DNA of 64,000 nt from Sphingobium amiense (GTDB taxonomy: Bacteria > Pseudomonadota > Alphaproteobacteria > Sphingomonadales > Sphingomonadaceae): positions 806,001-870,000 of the forward strand of contig NZ_AP018664.1 in the NCBI RefSeq assembly GCF_003967075.1. Direction: 5' to 3'. The notes beneath the pieces are model-generated. The model had not been told where the DNA came from. It saw nothing but the letters and a program-made list of their open reading frames with translations, and searched no databases. The position numbers were made by a program, and so were the translations under genes. This document shows positions 1-7,727 of the stretch, one piece after another; the stretch's first letter is position 1; every line of letters begins with the position of its first letter.

Positions 1-1358
1 GTTGAGCCCTTGCCGATCGCTTCCCGGACCTCGTCAAGCGCAGCTTCGACGAGCTGATCGGTCGTGCGGCCCGTCGCCACCCAGTCCGAGCGATGCACGG
101 CCTTGCCGAACGCATGCCTCAGATAGCGACGGATCTGATCGATCTTGGCCGGATCATCCGCCACCGCCCGCAGAATCAGGGCCGTGGCAAGCTCATTCAT
201 CAACTTCGACGTGATCCGCTTGCGCGTTGACTGGCTGGTTACGGCAACCCGGATCGCCTCTTCGACGCCATCGTCCGGGCTGGTGAACAGCCGAACGATC
301 TGTGCTGCCCGCTGGACCGGATCGACGGGCAGATGGGCAGCCTTAGCCTCGGCACGCGTGCAGGCGCCAGCATAGTAGTCGCGCTGCGTACCCGTGATGA
401 GATCGCGGCGATACAGTTCGTCCAGAACCTCGTCCGCCAGCGATTCGTTCTCCGGGCCTTCGCCCCAGGGCTTGGGGGGATCGACGTGACGCAGCGCGAC
501 AAAGGACTTCACGGCGGTAGGAAAGCCGGTCGTTCCCGACGCATGCGGCCGGAAGCCGACGAGGATGAGCGCAGGGATACGCTCGCAGCGCAGCGCGACA
601 ACCGTCTGCTTATCCCGCTCGCCGCGCTCGAAAGCGTCGTTCAGCCGCCGGATATGCGCGCGGAACTTGGCATCCTGATCGTCATAGGGAACATCGGCTG
701 AGCGAATGCCCAGCAGATTATGGACCGCAGTATCGCGGGACGAACCCTCGACCGTGGTCAGGGTCGTCACCGGCTCGGAGCCGTCGCCATGCTGGTAGGT
801 GGTGGCGACGAGCCACACCGCTTCCATCACCCCCTGAGACTCGATGGACGTGCGCCAATCGTTTTCGGCCAGCACGAACCGCGCTGCCTGCTGGGAGGCC
901 CAGGCCAAGTGATGGCTGTTCTCAATGTCCACCGCCAGTTCGGCCGACTGCGGACGATCGGGATCGAGCGGCCGGGGCTCCGGCACCGGACGAAACTTGG
1001 AATCCTCGCCTCCGGTCCCTGGCTCAACGGCAAAGGGGTGACGCCGTGACGGCAAGGTGCGCGGATTGCGCGGATCGGGCATGGTCCGCCGCGCCCAGAC
1101 GCTGGTCCTGATCCCGAGCAGGGTGCCGCCGGGCACCGGGATGCGCTCGACGTCAGGGTCGTCGGCCGCGCCAATCGACGCGCGAACGTCGGACGGATCG
1201 ACGACGGCGTTGGCGATGGCTGATGCCGAGGCTTCGGAGAGCTTGAAAGCGTCCTTAAGCCGCTCGGCCAAGGTCTGGCGAGCCTTTGCGTGCGCATATT
1301 CGGGCAGGCGCTCGACCGGACGCGGAAGGATGTGGGTGTCGTGATTATTCTCAGTCAT
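1..1358 (-). CDS. Hypothetical ICE protein, ParB-like features, C-terminus missing
   Basis: An open reading frame covers the whole left edge on the minus strand, at least 452 codons from the ATG at 1358, with no stop before position 1. A GGGGAG ribosome site sits 8 nt before the ATG. The product is soluble, with no signal peptide or membrane segment. Residues about 75-105 (IPVPGG, then MPDPRNPR, then RRHPFAV) and about 165-200 (an ATTYQHGDGSEP stretch followed by a TVEGSSR stretch) loosely recall ParB-type nuclease/partition domains, but I cannot name the family with confidence. It sits at the start of an ICE backbone, where a partition or maintenance role would be sensible. The function is inference; the existence of the gene is well supported by the long open frame and ribosome site. 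Confidence 0.72.
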   Translation of the reverse strand, partial: MTENNHDTHILPRPVERLPEYAHAKARQTLAERLKDAFKLSEASASAIANAVVDPSDVRASIGAADDPDVERIPVPGGTLLGIRTSVWARRTMPDPRNPRTLPSRRHPFAVEPGTGGEDSKFRPVPEPRPLDPDRPQSAELAVDIENSHHLAWASQQAARFVLAENDWRTSIESQGVMEAVWLVATTYQHGDGSEPVTTLTTVEGSSRDTAVHNLLGIRSADVPYDDQDAKFRAHIRRLNDAFERGERDKQTVVALRCERIPALILVGFRPHASGTTGFPTAVKSFVALRHVDPPKPWGEGPENESLADEVLDELYRRDLITGTQRDYYAGACTRAEAKAAHLPVDPVQRAAQIVRLFTSPDDGVEEAIRVAVTSQSTRKRITSKLMNELATALILRAVADDPAKIDQIRRYLRHAFGKAVHRSDWVATGRTTDQLVEAALDEVREAIGKGS

Positions 1359-1400
1359 GGTGAAATCTCCCCGGCGAGCCCGCACAGCGGTGCATCGCCG

Positions 1401-1442
1401 ATATGAAAAATGAAAAGCCGGGGCCGCACGCGGCGGCCCCGG
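1401..1442 (-). terminator. Intrinsic terminator downstream of the HicA-like gene
   Basis: A perfect 10-bp inverted repeat (arms 1418-1427 and 1433-1442, 5-nt loop) is followed on the minus strand by CTTTTCATTTTTCAT, a T-rich tract. It lies 9 nt past the stop of the HicA-like gene and before the next minus-strand gene, where a Rho-independent terminator is expected. Confidence 0.65.
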
Positions 1443-1451
1443 AGCCGGCCG

Positions 1452-1661
1452 TTAGTGGACGGTCGCCGTGCGCATCTTCCGACGCAGCATGGCGTGCAGG
1501 TTCTTCAGCCCGCGATGATCGGACGGCGTATCCGGCGCGAAAACCGGGCCGTCCATTTCGGGATGGTCGAACCGCCAATGACCGCCACGGGTCTTGGTGG
1601 CCGTGAAGCCCTGGCGCTCAAGATCGCGCCGGACTTCCTTCATCTGACTGCTTGCAGACAA
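1452..1661 (-). CDS. HicA-like mRNA interferase toxin
   Basis: A 69-residue protein with the HicA pattern: an N-terminal helix (MKEVRRDLERQGF), then a TRGGHWRF stretch carrying the His expected to be catalytic, an HPE-DGPVFAP strand pair, and a basic C-terminal helix (LKNLHAMLRRKMR). HicA toxins are small dsRBD-fold ribonucleases that cut mRNA and are neutralised by HicB. I chose the TTG start at 1661 because GAGGAG lies 7-8 nt upstream; the internal ATG at 1643 has no ribosome site and would give 63 residues. No HicB-like gene is adjacent: downstream is a terminator and upstream only a 30-codon reading frame. It may be an orphan toxin or a HicA-fold protein of another function. Family call is from motif recognition only. 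Confidence 0.68.
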   Translation of the reverse strand: MSASSQMKEVRRDLERQGFTATKTRGGHWRFDHPEMDGPVFAPDTPSDHRGLKNLHAMLRRKMRTATVH

Positions 1662-1665
1662 GGTA

Positions 1666-1758
1666 CTACTCCTCAGCAGGCGGCCGACGGCACGCAGCCT
1701 CGATCGACCGCAACACATGGTTGACGGAACCGAGGTGCCAAGGAGAGAAATGCTCCAT
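1666..1758 (-). CDS. 30-residue peptide coupled to the HicA-like gene
   Basis: A short frame (MEHFSPWHLGS... to ...RRPPAEE) starts at the ATG at 1758, behind a strong AGGAGGAGG ribosome site at 7-nt spacing. It ends in TAG at 1666-1668, so its last codons overlap the ribosome site of the TTG-started HicA-like gene. That layout suggests translational coupling: ribosomes ending here could re-initiate on the toxin. It has no recognisable domain and is far shorter than a HicB antitoxin. It could be a leader peptide, a truncated antitoxin remnant or a chance frame; the strong ribosome site favours translation. Confidence 0.45.
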   Translation of the reverse strand: MEHFSPWHLGSVNHVLRSIEAACRRPPAEE

Positions 1759-2352
1759 TGCGCATCCTCCTCCTGCTTACTGGCAAATTCCAGCGTCACC
1801 GAAGGCGGCAGCAGAGCTTGAGAACAGTTCCAAGACGTATGAGACAACCGGGCTAACCGATTGGTCCCACGTGGCCGCCCTTCGCCGAATCGACGAAGGT
1901 GAACAGCTCGCATATCTGCGTCGCGGTACGTTCCCCATGATCCGGGCCGAGGCAATTGTCAAGCCAGCGTCACGGCATCGGGTAAGTCGGTCGATCAAGA
2001 TCGCAGGCGCTGGCGGTTTAAGAATCCGGTCTCTGAGGCACGCAAAGCCGCCGCCGCAATCACATTGGTGGCACGGTCAGCCATAGCGTTCTCTTCGGCA
2101 TCGGAACGACGCGCGGGGCCTCCCGATTGGCTTGATCTAACCGGGGCCGGCTTCGCCTCGCTCGACCTGGCGCAACGCCGCCGCGCGGCTTTTTTCCGCC
2201 GCCTTCGTCTTTGCATCGCGAAGCAAAAAAGCCGCGCGTCGCCATCCTCCGCTGCGCTCCGGCCGCAAGCGGTGCGCGTCCGATCGTCCCCGGTTCACCG
2301 ATCGCCATCGAGGCCGCGGCGGTCGTGGCTCGAAAGCGAAAGGAACTTCGAC
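1759..2352. other. Long non-coding stretch before the first DUF736 gene
   Basis: About 590 bp with no convincing gene. Frames crossing it on both strands lack family features. A 29-codon minus-strand frame from the ATG at about 2091 (MADRATNVIAAAA...) has a GAAGAGAA site but nothing else in its favour. The stretch contains the long inverted repeat at 2182-2238, and the promoter of the DUF736 gene must lie in its last part. Confidence 0.5.
2182..2238. repeat. Perfect 14-bp inverted repeat with T/A tracts
   Basis: The arms are CGCGCGGCTTTTTT (2182-2195) and its exact complement (2225-2238), with a 29-nt spacer that itself has a TTCG/CGAA mini-pair. The arms carry an internal T6 or A6 run next to an 8-bp GC block. 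The T-run is inside the stem, so it is not a standard terminator. It could be a cruciform, a protein-binding dyad or a remnant of a replication or transfer site. Confidence 0.5.
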
Positions 2353-2652
2353 ATGGCGACCATCGGCACCTTCACCCAAGCCGACAACGGCAACTTCAAC
2401 GGCACCATCACCACCGCAACTCTCAAGCTCAAGGCGACCCTCAAGTCGATCGACATGGACGGCGACAAGGCGCCCGACTACCGGCTCACGGTTGGCACGG
2501 TCGAATGCGGCGCGGGATGGAAGAAGACCAGCCGCGAGAACCGTGATTACATCTCGGTCAAGTTCGACGACCCGACCTTCCCGGCGCCGATCTACGCCAC
2601 CCTGGTCGAAACCGAGACCGCCGGCGAATACGCGCTCATTTGGTCCCGCTGA
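2353..2652 (+). CDS. DUF736 family protein
   Basis: A 99-residue soluble protein of the DUF736 family, common on alphaproteobacterial ICEs and plasmids. Seen: the N-terminal MATIGTFTQ strand, the DKAPDYR motif at about residues 39-45, a GAGWKK turn, and an RDYISVKFDDP strand. The function is not established. The ATG at 2353 follows AAAGGAA. A paralogue lies at 7388 inside the transfer region. A strong bidirectional terminator hairpin follows the stop, so this gene is probably monocistronic. Confidence 0.85.
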   Translation: MATIGTFTQADNGNFNGTITTATLKLKATLKSIDMDGDKAPDYRLTVGTVECGAGWKKTSRENRDYISVKFDDPTFPAPIYATLVETETAGEYALIWSR

Positions 2653-2659
2653 CCCAAGC

Positions 2660-2689
2660 GGCGCCCCCGCTCCACCGAGCGGGGGCGCC
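2660..2689. terminator. Bidirectional terminator-like hairpin between convergent genes
   Basis: A perfect inverted repeat with 13-bp arms (2660-2672 and 2677-2689) and a 4-nt loop. It is placed between the stop of the plus-strand DUF736 gene (2652) and the stop of the minus-strand gene (2709). There is no clear T-tract, so termination strength is uncertain; position and stem quality are the evidence. Confidence 0.6.
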
Positions 2690-2708
2690 TCTCGCGTTGA
2701 ATGGGCGA

Positions 2709-3044
2709 CTAACCGATCAGCAAATCGAACAGGGGCAGCGGTGTTGGGCCGCCCTCCGGCAGCGCGCCGGCGTCATAGGTTGCGATCGTCAGCCATTCGA
2801 CACGCCAGTCCAGCGTCAGCTCGCCGTGACCGACGCGTGATATCCCCGCGCCGTCCACCACGACCCGGAAATCGAAGCGATCTTCCTCGGCTTCAAGGCG
2901 GCCTTCGATCAGCGAACCGTCGCTTGCCGCCAGCAGGAAGCGTTCCTCCACCTCGTCATAGGGAACCCGCAGTGTCTTGGTGATGTCGCCCGCGACCGCG
3001 ACCGCGATGCGCTGGCCGGGCCGTCCCGTGATCGTGACGCTCAT
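2709..3044 (-). CDS. Conserved-looking hypothetical protein, 111 aa
   Basis: The frame starts at the ATG at 3044 with AAGGAGT about 5 nt upstream. The product (MSVTITGRPG..., ...LPLFDLLIG) looks like a compact beta-rich soluble protein: alternating strands such as RIAVAVAGD, EERFLLAASDGSLIEGRL and DRFDFRVVVDGAG. No signal peptide or membrane segment. I do not recognise the family. It is transcribed away from the DUF932 gene; the 264-bp gap (3045-3308) should carry divergent promoters. Placement among ICE genes suggests a backbone accessory function. Confidence 0.68.
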   Translation of the reverse strand: MSVTITGRPGQRIAVAVAGDITKTLRVPYDEVEERFLLAASDGSLIEGRLEAEEDRFDFRVVVDGAGISRVGHGELTLDWRVEWLTIATYDAGALPEGGPTPLPLFDLLIG

Positions 3045-3308
3045 ACCGACTCCTTGCCGCTGGTTTGGATCAAAACAGGAACAAAAGGCAAGGGGTGTTT
3101 GCTGGCACCGCACGGCGGCGCGGTGCTTGGGGCGCTGCCCCTGGCGCACTCCAAGCGGCTTCCGCCCAGCTTCCTCCACGCGCAAGCGCGCTCCGTGCAG
3201 CCGGTTCCCCGCGAAGCCGCTTTCCGTTTGCACCCCCGGTCTCGCCGACGGGCAGGGTTTCAGCGCGGCGCTCCGCTGCGCGGAAACCCAAGCCCAAGGA
3301 GGCCCAAA

Positions 3309-4151
3309 ATGCACTATCAGCTTGCAACTCGGTTCGGCCGGAACGCCCATCAGATCAGCGGCCGGGAGCCGCTCGACAACGAGGCGCTGTATCGGAACGT
3401 CCCGTCAATCTTCGCCCGTGAGGCGCATGACAGCCGTTCGGAGCGGTATGTTTATGTGCCCACCATCGACATTGTGGAGGGGCTGCGCCGGGAGGGGTGG
3501 TTTCCGTTCTTCGCCGTCCAGTCGGTGCCGCGCGACGGCAGCCGCCACGGCCACGCCAAGCACATGCTGCGCCTTCGCCGGGATGACGGCATCGGCAAGC
3601 CCGAGGCCGCCGAAGTTATCATCGTCAACAGCCATGACGGGACCAGCGCGTATCAGATGTTCGCCGGGATGCTGCGTTTCGTCTGCACCAACAGCATGAT
3701 TGCGGGCGAGCGGTTCGAGGAGGTTCGCGTGCCGCATAAGGGCAACATCGAGCACGACATTATCGAGGGCGTTTATACTGTCGCCGAGGACTTCCCCCGG
3801 TTGATCGACGCCAGCGAGTCGATGAAGGCGATCCAGCTTTCCGAGGACGAGCGGCGGTTGCTCGGCGAGGTGAGTCTAGTCGCCCGCTACGGCGAGGACG
3901 AGAGCCCGGTGCGACCCGAACAGATCATCGAGCCGCGTCGCCGCGAGGATGTAGACCGCAGCCTATGGACCACGTTCAACGTCATTCAGGAGAATGTCGT
4001 TCGGGGTGGATTACAAGGCCGCAAGCGCAACGCCGAGGGCCGTATCCGCCGGGCGCAGACCCGAGCGATCAACGGCATCGATCAGAATGTGACGCTCAAC
4101 CGCGCACTCTGGACACTCGCCGAGGGGATGCAGCGCCTCAAAGCGGCATGA
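3309..4151 (+). CDS. DUF932 domain protein
   Basis: A 280-residue soluble protein of the DUF932 (phage/plasmid-like protein) family, frequent on ICEs and plasmids beside DUF736 genes; function unknown. Seen: FFAVQSVPRDGSRHGHAKHMLRLR at about residues 64-87, a VIIVNSHDGTSAYQMFAGMLRFVCTNSM core at about 102-130, and an ENVVRGGLQGR motif near the C-terminus. The ATG at 3309 follows a full AAGGAGG site at 7-nt spacing, so high expression is possible. A perfect 30-bp palindrome lies just after the stop. Confidence 0.85.
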   Translation: MHYQLATRFGRNAHQISGREPLDNEALYRNVPSIFAREAHDSRSERYVYVPTIDIVEGLRREGWFPFFAVQSVPRDGSRHGHAKHMLRLRRDDGIGKPEAAEVIIVNSHDGTSAYQMFAGMLRFVCTNSMIAGERFEEVRVPHKGNIEHDIIEGVYTVAEDFPRLIDASESMKAIQLSEDERRLLGEVSLVARYGEDESPVRPEQIIEPRRREDVDRSLWTTFNVIQENVVRGGLQGRKRNAEGRIRRAQTRAINGIDQNVTLNRALWTLAEGMQRLKAA

Positions 4152-4159
4152 CCGTCGTC

Positions 4160-4189
4160 GCCGCAGGGCCGGAGCTCCGGCCCTGCGGC
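4160..4189 (+). terminator. Perfect 30-bp palindrome after the DUF932 gene, probable terminator
   Basis: Arms 4160-4174 and 4175-4189 are exact complements with no spacer (centre GGAGCTCC). It starts 9 nt after the DUF932 stop and is followed by TTCGCCGTTTT. Position favours a transcription terminator; the T-run is short and 8 nt away, so a dyad for a DNA-binding protein is an alternative. Confidence 0.55.
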
Positions 4190-4309
4190 TTCGCCGTTTT
4201 CGCGCCGATCCGCTGCGCCGGATCGGCGGCGGCCGCGCGTCCCAAGGTCCGTGCGGCCGCAATCGCGCTCGCTGCGCTGACGCGCAGCTCGCGCTCAAGT
4301 TTTGCGAAG

Positions 4310-4537
4310 CTATTGGGCCTCGGATGGATCGATTTCGGCGACAAGATCGGCAGGAGTGACGCCAAGCGCCGAGGCCAAATGAAACAAGGTGACGACCGTT
4401 GGATTACGCCGGCCACGCTCCAGATCGCTGACATATTGTTGGGTAAAGCCTGACGTCTCGGCGAAGCGCTCCTGGGTAAAGCCCTTATCCTTTCTCAGCT
4501 TGGCGAAGTTCAATCCCACGAGACGGCGCATATCCAT
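4310..4537 (-). CDS. XRE-family helix-turn-helix regulator
   Basis: A 75-residue Cro/CI-type DNA-binding protein made of a single HTH domain: LRKDKGFTQERFAETSG (helices 1-2), FTQQYVSDLERGRRNP (recognition helix) and TVVTLFHLASALGV. Such proteins usually repress their own and neighbouring mobile-element genes. The ATG at 4537 is taken as start; a TTG at 4546 is also in frame, and neither has a clear ribosome site, so the message could be leaderless. The gene is divergent from the small gene at 4707, and the AT-richer stretch 4540-4600 is a likely promoter/operator region. Confidence 0.85.
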   Translation of the reverse strand: MDMRRLVGLNFAKLRKDKGFTQERFAETSGFTQQYVSDLERGRRNPTVVTLFHLASALGVTPADLVAEIDPSEAQ

Positions 4538-4706
4538 GCGCGGCAAACTGGACGATACACCTCATCCGGTTTATCCCATATCAGTTGTATCGGCTGGAGT
4601 GCGCCATTCGTCCGCGCGGAAGGTGCATCTAACGATGCAGGACTTGCGCGTATCCGGTTCAGCAGTTTGCGCTAAACTGGTTAACGGGCAACATGACGGG
4701 GGCGCC

Positions 4707-4979
4707 ATGAGCACCGATGAATTTGCAGATCGCGCGCCCGACGTATCGCAACTGACCGCATATGACGAAAGCCATCTCGTCGACTATTTGCGGCTGCTCG
4801 ACGCCGACGATGGCGGCGCCGATTGGCGCGAGACAACCGCCGAAATTCTCGGCGTGGACGCCGCGGTCGAGCCGCAGCGCGCGAAAGAGATGCACGATAG
4901 CCATCTCGCCCGAGCGAGATGGATGACGGAAGTAGGCTACGCACATCTTCTCGGCTCTGAGCGTCCCCTAAAGCGTTAA
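4707..4979 (+). CDS. DUF2285-like small ICE protein
   Basis: A 90-residue acidic protein (MSTDEFADRAPD...). The core LVDYLRLLDADDGGADWRE, then ILGVD, then SHLARARWMTEVGYAHLL follows the same helical pattern as the C-terminal DUF2285 domain of the next gene (LDLMLRALDLRHRGATYRQ ... WKMSASRSFVVRL). I therefore place it as a DUF2285-like, possibly DNA-binding, ICE protein; that relationship is inferred by eye. The start is weakly supported: only GGGGG precedes the ATG, and an ATG at 4693 in another frame hits a stop at once. Confidence 0.68.
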   Translation: MSTDEFADRAPDVSQLTAYDESHLVDYLRLLDADDGGADWRETTAEILGVDAAVEPQRAKEMHDSHLARARWMTEVGYAHLLGSERPLKR

Positions 4980-5125
4980 GTTTCAATTCGTTTTGGGTTC
5001 ATTCCGCCGCCGTCGCTGGAGCTTACTCGGCATGGTTGAGCGCAACCTTAGCGCTATCTTGAGTGAGGCAGTCCGTCGATCCTCGCCTTTTGAAATCCGC
5101 GCAAGAGCGCGGTTGGGAGGATGCG

Positions 5126-5909
5126 ATGCCGACGCCGCCAGCGCGTCGCCAGCGAGGCGCCGGTGCATTAGCCGACGCGCTCGGGCGCGCCGATTTAGCC
5201 GCCGAGTTCCTACGGCGAAACCGCACTTATCGCGCTGAACATGCGCAGATGCAGCAACGCATCGCGAACGGCGCCGTCGCAAAGAACGCCGCCGAGACGG
5301 CGTTCGCGCGGCGCTGGGGGTTATCCTTTCGCCACGGCGCCGGATGACCTTTCAGACCCGGTAATCTGGCGCCCGGAACTGACCGCCGTCACGGTCATTC
5401 TCGACGCCGCGCCGGAAGGATTCGAGACTGCCGCCCCGGTCGATCCGCGCGCGCTCGGCGCGCTGCTCGCCGACGAAGCGGGCATCGACGGACGCCACGT
5501 CATCGTCGCCGACGCGGCCGGCGAGCATCGGCTTTGGCTGCGCGATCCGCAGCCCGACCAGCCGCTCGCCGCGATCATCCCGTTAGACAAGGATTTCATC
5601 ACGCGAGTCGTCAGTATGTTGCGTTTCCATCGGCGTCTGCTCGGCCGCGCCGCCGGCCCGCTGCCGCGCGGCTGGCCGTTGACGGCCTACCGGCTGGCAC
5701 GCCTCGACCTGATGCTCCGCGCACTCGATCTGCGCCACCGCGGCGCAACCTATCGTCAGATCGCGGCCGAGCTGGGACGCGCGGACGCGATCAAGCTATC
5801 CGCGAGCGACTGGAAGATGTCGGCCTCGCGCTCGTTCGTCGTGCGGCTGGTCCGCGACGGCCTCGCGATGATGAACGGCGACTACCGCAAACTTCTTCGC
5901 ATCCGCTGA
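5126..5909 (+). pseudogene. DUF2285 protein gene split by a frameshift at a G run
   Basis: Two overlapping frames encode the parts of one protein. Frame one starts at the ATG at 5126 (GGGAGG 5 nt upstream) and gives an N-terminal domain with LADALGRADLAAEFLRRN and ...ARRWG before stopping at 5345-5347. The next frame continues from about 5325 with YPFATAPDDLSDPVIWRPEL and an intact DUF2285 domain ending ...GDYRKLLRIR at 5909. Removing one G from the GGGGG run near 5317-5321 joins them as ...RRWGYPFATAPDD..., matching the usual arrangement of an N-terminal regulator-like domain plus DUF2285, about 260 residues. It may be a true inactivating mutation, a sequencing or assembly error at the homopolymer, or programmed slippage. 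Confidence 0.7.
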
Positions 5910-6040
5910 TCCGAGCCCCTTCTGGCGCCACCCTGTAGGGGGTGGTCGCATCCGTGAGGCCGCACATCTTCATACCCCACCCGGCCGCCTCCATTCTGAC
6001 AATTACGCCTCCTGCCGCCACCACCCGCAGGAGCCGTCAC

Positions 6041-6307
6041 TTGTCCGATACGCCCACCAACCTGCCGCCCCGCTTCCTACGCACGCCGGAAGCCGCCCGC
6101 TTCCTCGGCCTCTCCGGGCGCACCTTGGAGAAGCACCGCTATTTCGGGACCGGCCCGGCCTACCGCCGGATCGGCGGGCGGGTGGTCTATTCGGTCGATG
6201 ACCTGCGCGCCTGGGCCGACATCGGCATCAAGCATTCGACCTCCGATCCGGGTCAGAACGACCTCATGCCGCGCGCGGACTCGGCCATCGCCCGGAGCCG
6301 GCGATGA
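6041..6307 (+). CDS. AlpA/excisionase-like helix-turn-helix protein
   Basis: An 88-residue protein with a MerR-like winged HTH: RFLRTPEAARFLGLSGRTLEKHRYFGTGPAYRRIGGRVVYSVDDLRAWAD. This is the helix_turn_helix_17/AlpA type used by mobile-element excisionases and regulators. I use the TTG start at 6041 because CAGGAG lies 8 nt upstream; longer in-frame ATG starts back to 5942 add a low-quality Pro/Ala segment with no ribosome site. The stop overlaps the DUF2840 start by 4 bp (ATGA), so it heads the operon DUF2840-traF-DUF736-transglycosylase. Confidence 0.82.
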   Translation: MSDTPTNLPPRFLRTPEAARFLGLSGRTLEKHRYFGTGPAYRRIGGRVVYSVDDLRAWADIGIKHSTSDPGQNDLMPRADSAIARSRR

Positions 6308-6810
6308 CCGTGCCGCCGTCTCCCATGCGCCACCGCCAGCCGTCCGACGATGGCATGACCCGCGTCGAACTGACGTGGATCGAGAAGCGGATCGAACACT
6401 GGATCAGGTTCGGCCGTGTCGCCGTCGATGAGATCGTCGACCGCCGCCGCCGCATCGTCCGCTTCCGCCCCGGCGCCATCTTCGCGTTCGTCCGCTGGGC
6501 GGCGAACGACTACGGCACGGTCAGCTCGCGCATCGACGTGGTGCGCGCCGTTGGCCCGGCCGAGCCGTTCACGACACTGCCGTTCGTGCGGCCGGGCGGG
6601 GACATCCTGCTCAAGATCGAGGGTTGGCCCAAGGTCAGCCAAGTGCTCGCCGCAATCGACGCGGCTGAGGCCGGGGGCGTCGATCCCTGCGACGCCGCGC
6701 CCGATCATTGGCGACACGTCGCCAACCGCATCGCCGCCGGACATCAGCCGCGCCCCTATACGCTGGAGCGTCATCGCGCCTGGCTCAAACGCCGGGAGAT
6801 CGAAGGATGA
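6304..6810 (+). CDS. DUF2840 domain protein
   Basis: A 168-residue soluble protein of the DUF2840 family, typical of alphaproteobacterial conjugative elements and found next to traF. Seen: TRVELTWIEKRIEHWIRFGR at about residues 19-38, a RRRRIVRFRPGAIFAFVRWAANDYGT core, and PGGDILLKIEGWPKVSQVLAAID. Molecular role unknown. The start overlaps the upstream HTH gene and its stop overlaps the traF start, both by 4 bp, implying coupled translation. Confidence 0.85.
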   Translation: MTVPPSPMRHRQPSDDGMTRVELTWIEKRIEHWIRFGRVAVDEIVDRRRRIVRFRPGAIFAFVRWAANDYGTVSSRIDVVRAVGPAEPFTTLPFVRPGGDILLKIEGWPKVSQVLAAIDAAEAGGVDPCDAAPDHWRHVANRIAAGHQPRPYTLERHRAWLKRREIEG

Positions 6811-7352
6811 CGCGCCGTGGATGGACCATCACGACGGCTTCCGCCGCGTCGCTGTTTGCCGTGTCGTTCACCGCCGTCGCGGTATTCGACCCGCTGCCGC
6901 GCGTCATCTGGAACGCCAGCGCCAGCGCGCCGCTCGGTCTCTACCGGATCGAACCGTTGCCCGACCCGCCGCACGGCGCGCTGGTCGCCGTGACGCCGCC
7001 CGCACCGCTTGCGCGGTGGCTGGCCGAGCGCGGTTATCTCGGCGAGCGCATGCCGCTGTTGAAGCATGTCGCCGCCGGAGCGGGTCAGCTTGTGTGCCGG
7101 ATCGGCGCCGTGGTGAGTGTCGATGGACGGCCCGTTGTCGTCGCCCGCCAGCGTGACGGCAGGGGCCGTCTGCTGCCGGTCTGGCAGGGCTGCCGCACGC
7201 TGCGCGCCGGCGAGCTGCTGATGCTCAACCCCGATCATGCCGACAGCATGGACGGCCGCTATTTCGGACCGCTGCCGGCCTCGACCGTGCTCGGCCGCGC
7301 CGTCCCGATCCTCACCCGCGACACCCCGAACGCGCCGCTCGCGTGGCGCTGA
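6807..7352 (+). CDS. traF: TraF-type S26 signal peptidase for conjugation
   Basis: A 181-residue membrane-anchored serine protease of family S26. In RP4-like systems TraF processes and cyclises the TrbC pilin, so its substrate here should be the pilin at 14222. Seen: an N-terminal hydrophobic segment at about residues 8-27; a nucleophile Ser40 in ASAPLGLYRI; a general-base Lys86 in MPLLKHVAAGAGQ; and the downstream LLMLNPDHADSMDGRYFGPLP box. Size fits the TraF family. The start overlaps the DUF2840 stop (ATGA) with AAGG upstream. Confidence 0.9.
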   Translation: MTRRGWTITTASAASLFAVSFTAVAVFDPLPRVIWNASASAPLGLYRIEPLPDPPHGALVAVTPPAPLARWLAERGYLGERMPLLKHVAAGAGQLVCRIGAVVSVDGRPVVVARQRDGRGRLLPVWQGCRTLRAGELLMLNPDHADSMDGRYFGPLPASTVLGRAVPILTRDTPNAPLAWR

Positions 7353-7387
7353 ACCCGCTTGTCCCTGCCAACCCAAAGGAGAGTCCC

Positions 7388-7723
7388 ATGCAGATCGGCA
7401 GCTTCTTCCGCACCCCCAACGGCTATGAAGGCATCATCGAGACGGCGACGCTCGACATCCGCATCTCGATCGTCCCGGCTGAGCCGAGCGACGCCGACAA
7501 GGCGCCGGACTGGCGCGTTCATCGCGGCGACGACGGCGAAGGCCCGGAGATCGGTGCGGGCTGGAACGAGACCGGCGAACGCGCCGGGGATTACGTCTCG
7601 CTGCGCATCGACGATCCCGCCTTCGCGCGACCGCTCCGCGCCGCGCTGTTCCAAAACACGGCCGACAAGTCGGCCTGGTCGCTGCGCTGGAACCGCCAGC
7701 CGAAGTCGCGCGAGCAGGACTGA
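7388..7723 (+). CDS. DUF736 family protein, second copy
   Basis: A 111-residue paralogue of the protein at 2353. It has the same layout: IGSFFRTPNGYEGIIETATL, DKAPDWRVH at about residues 37-45, IGAGWNETG and GDYVSLRIDDPAFARPL. It differs by an insertion after DKAPDWR and a basic tail (RQPKSREQD). AAAGGAGAG sits 6-7 nt before the ATG. It lies between traF and the transglycosylase, so this copy is embedded in the transfer operon while the other stands alone. Function unknown. Confidence 0.85.
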   Translation: MQIGSFFRTPNGYEGIIETATLDIRISIVPAEPSDADKAPDWRVHRGDDGEGPEIGAGWNETGERAGDYVSLRIDDPAFARPLRAALFQNTADKSAWSLRWNRQPKSREQD

Positions 7724-7727
7724 TCCG

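Noticed and set aside
1652..2086. A 144-codon plus-strand frame in the long non-coding stretch
   Set aside because: No ribosome site, no domain, and it lies opposite the small HicA-associated frame.
2005..2091. A 29-codon minus-strand frame with a GAAGAGAA site (MADRATNVIAAAA...)
   Set aside because: Too short and without partner or motif; only one weak line of support.
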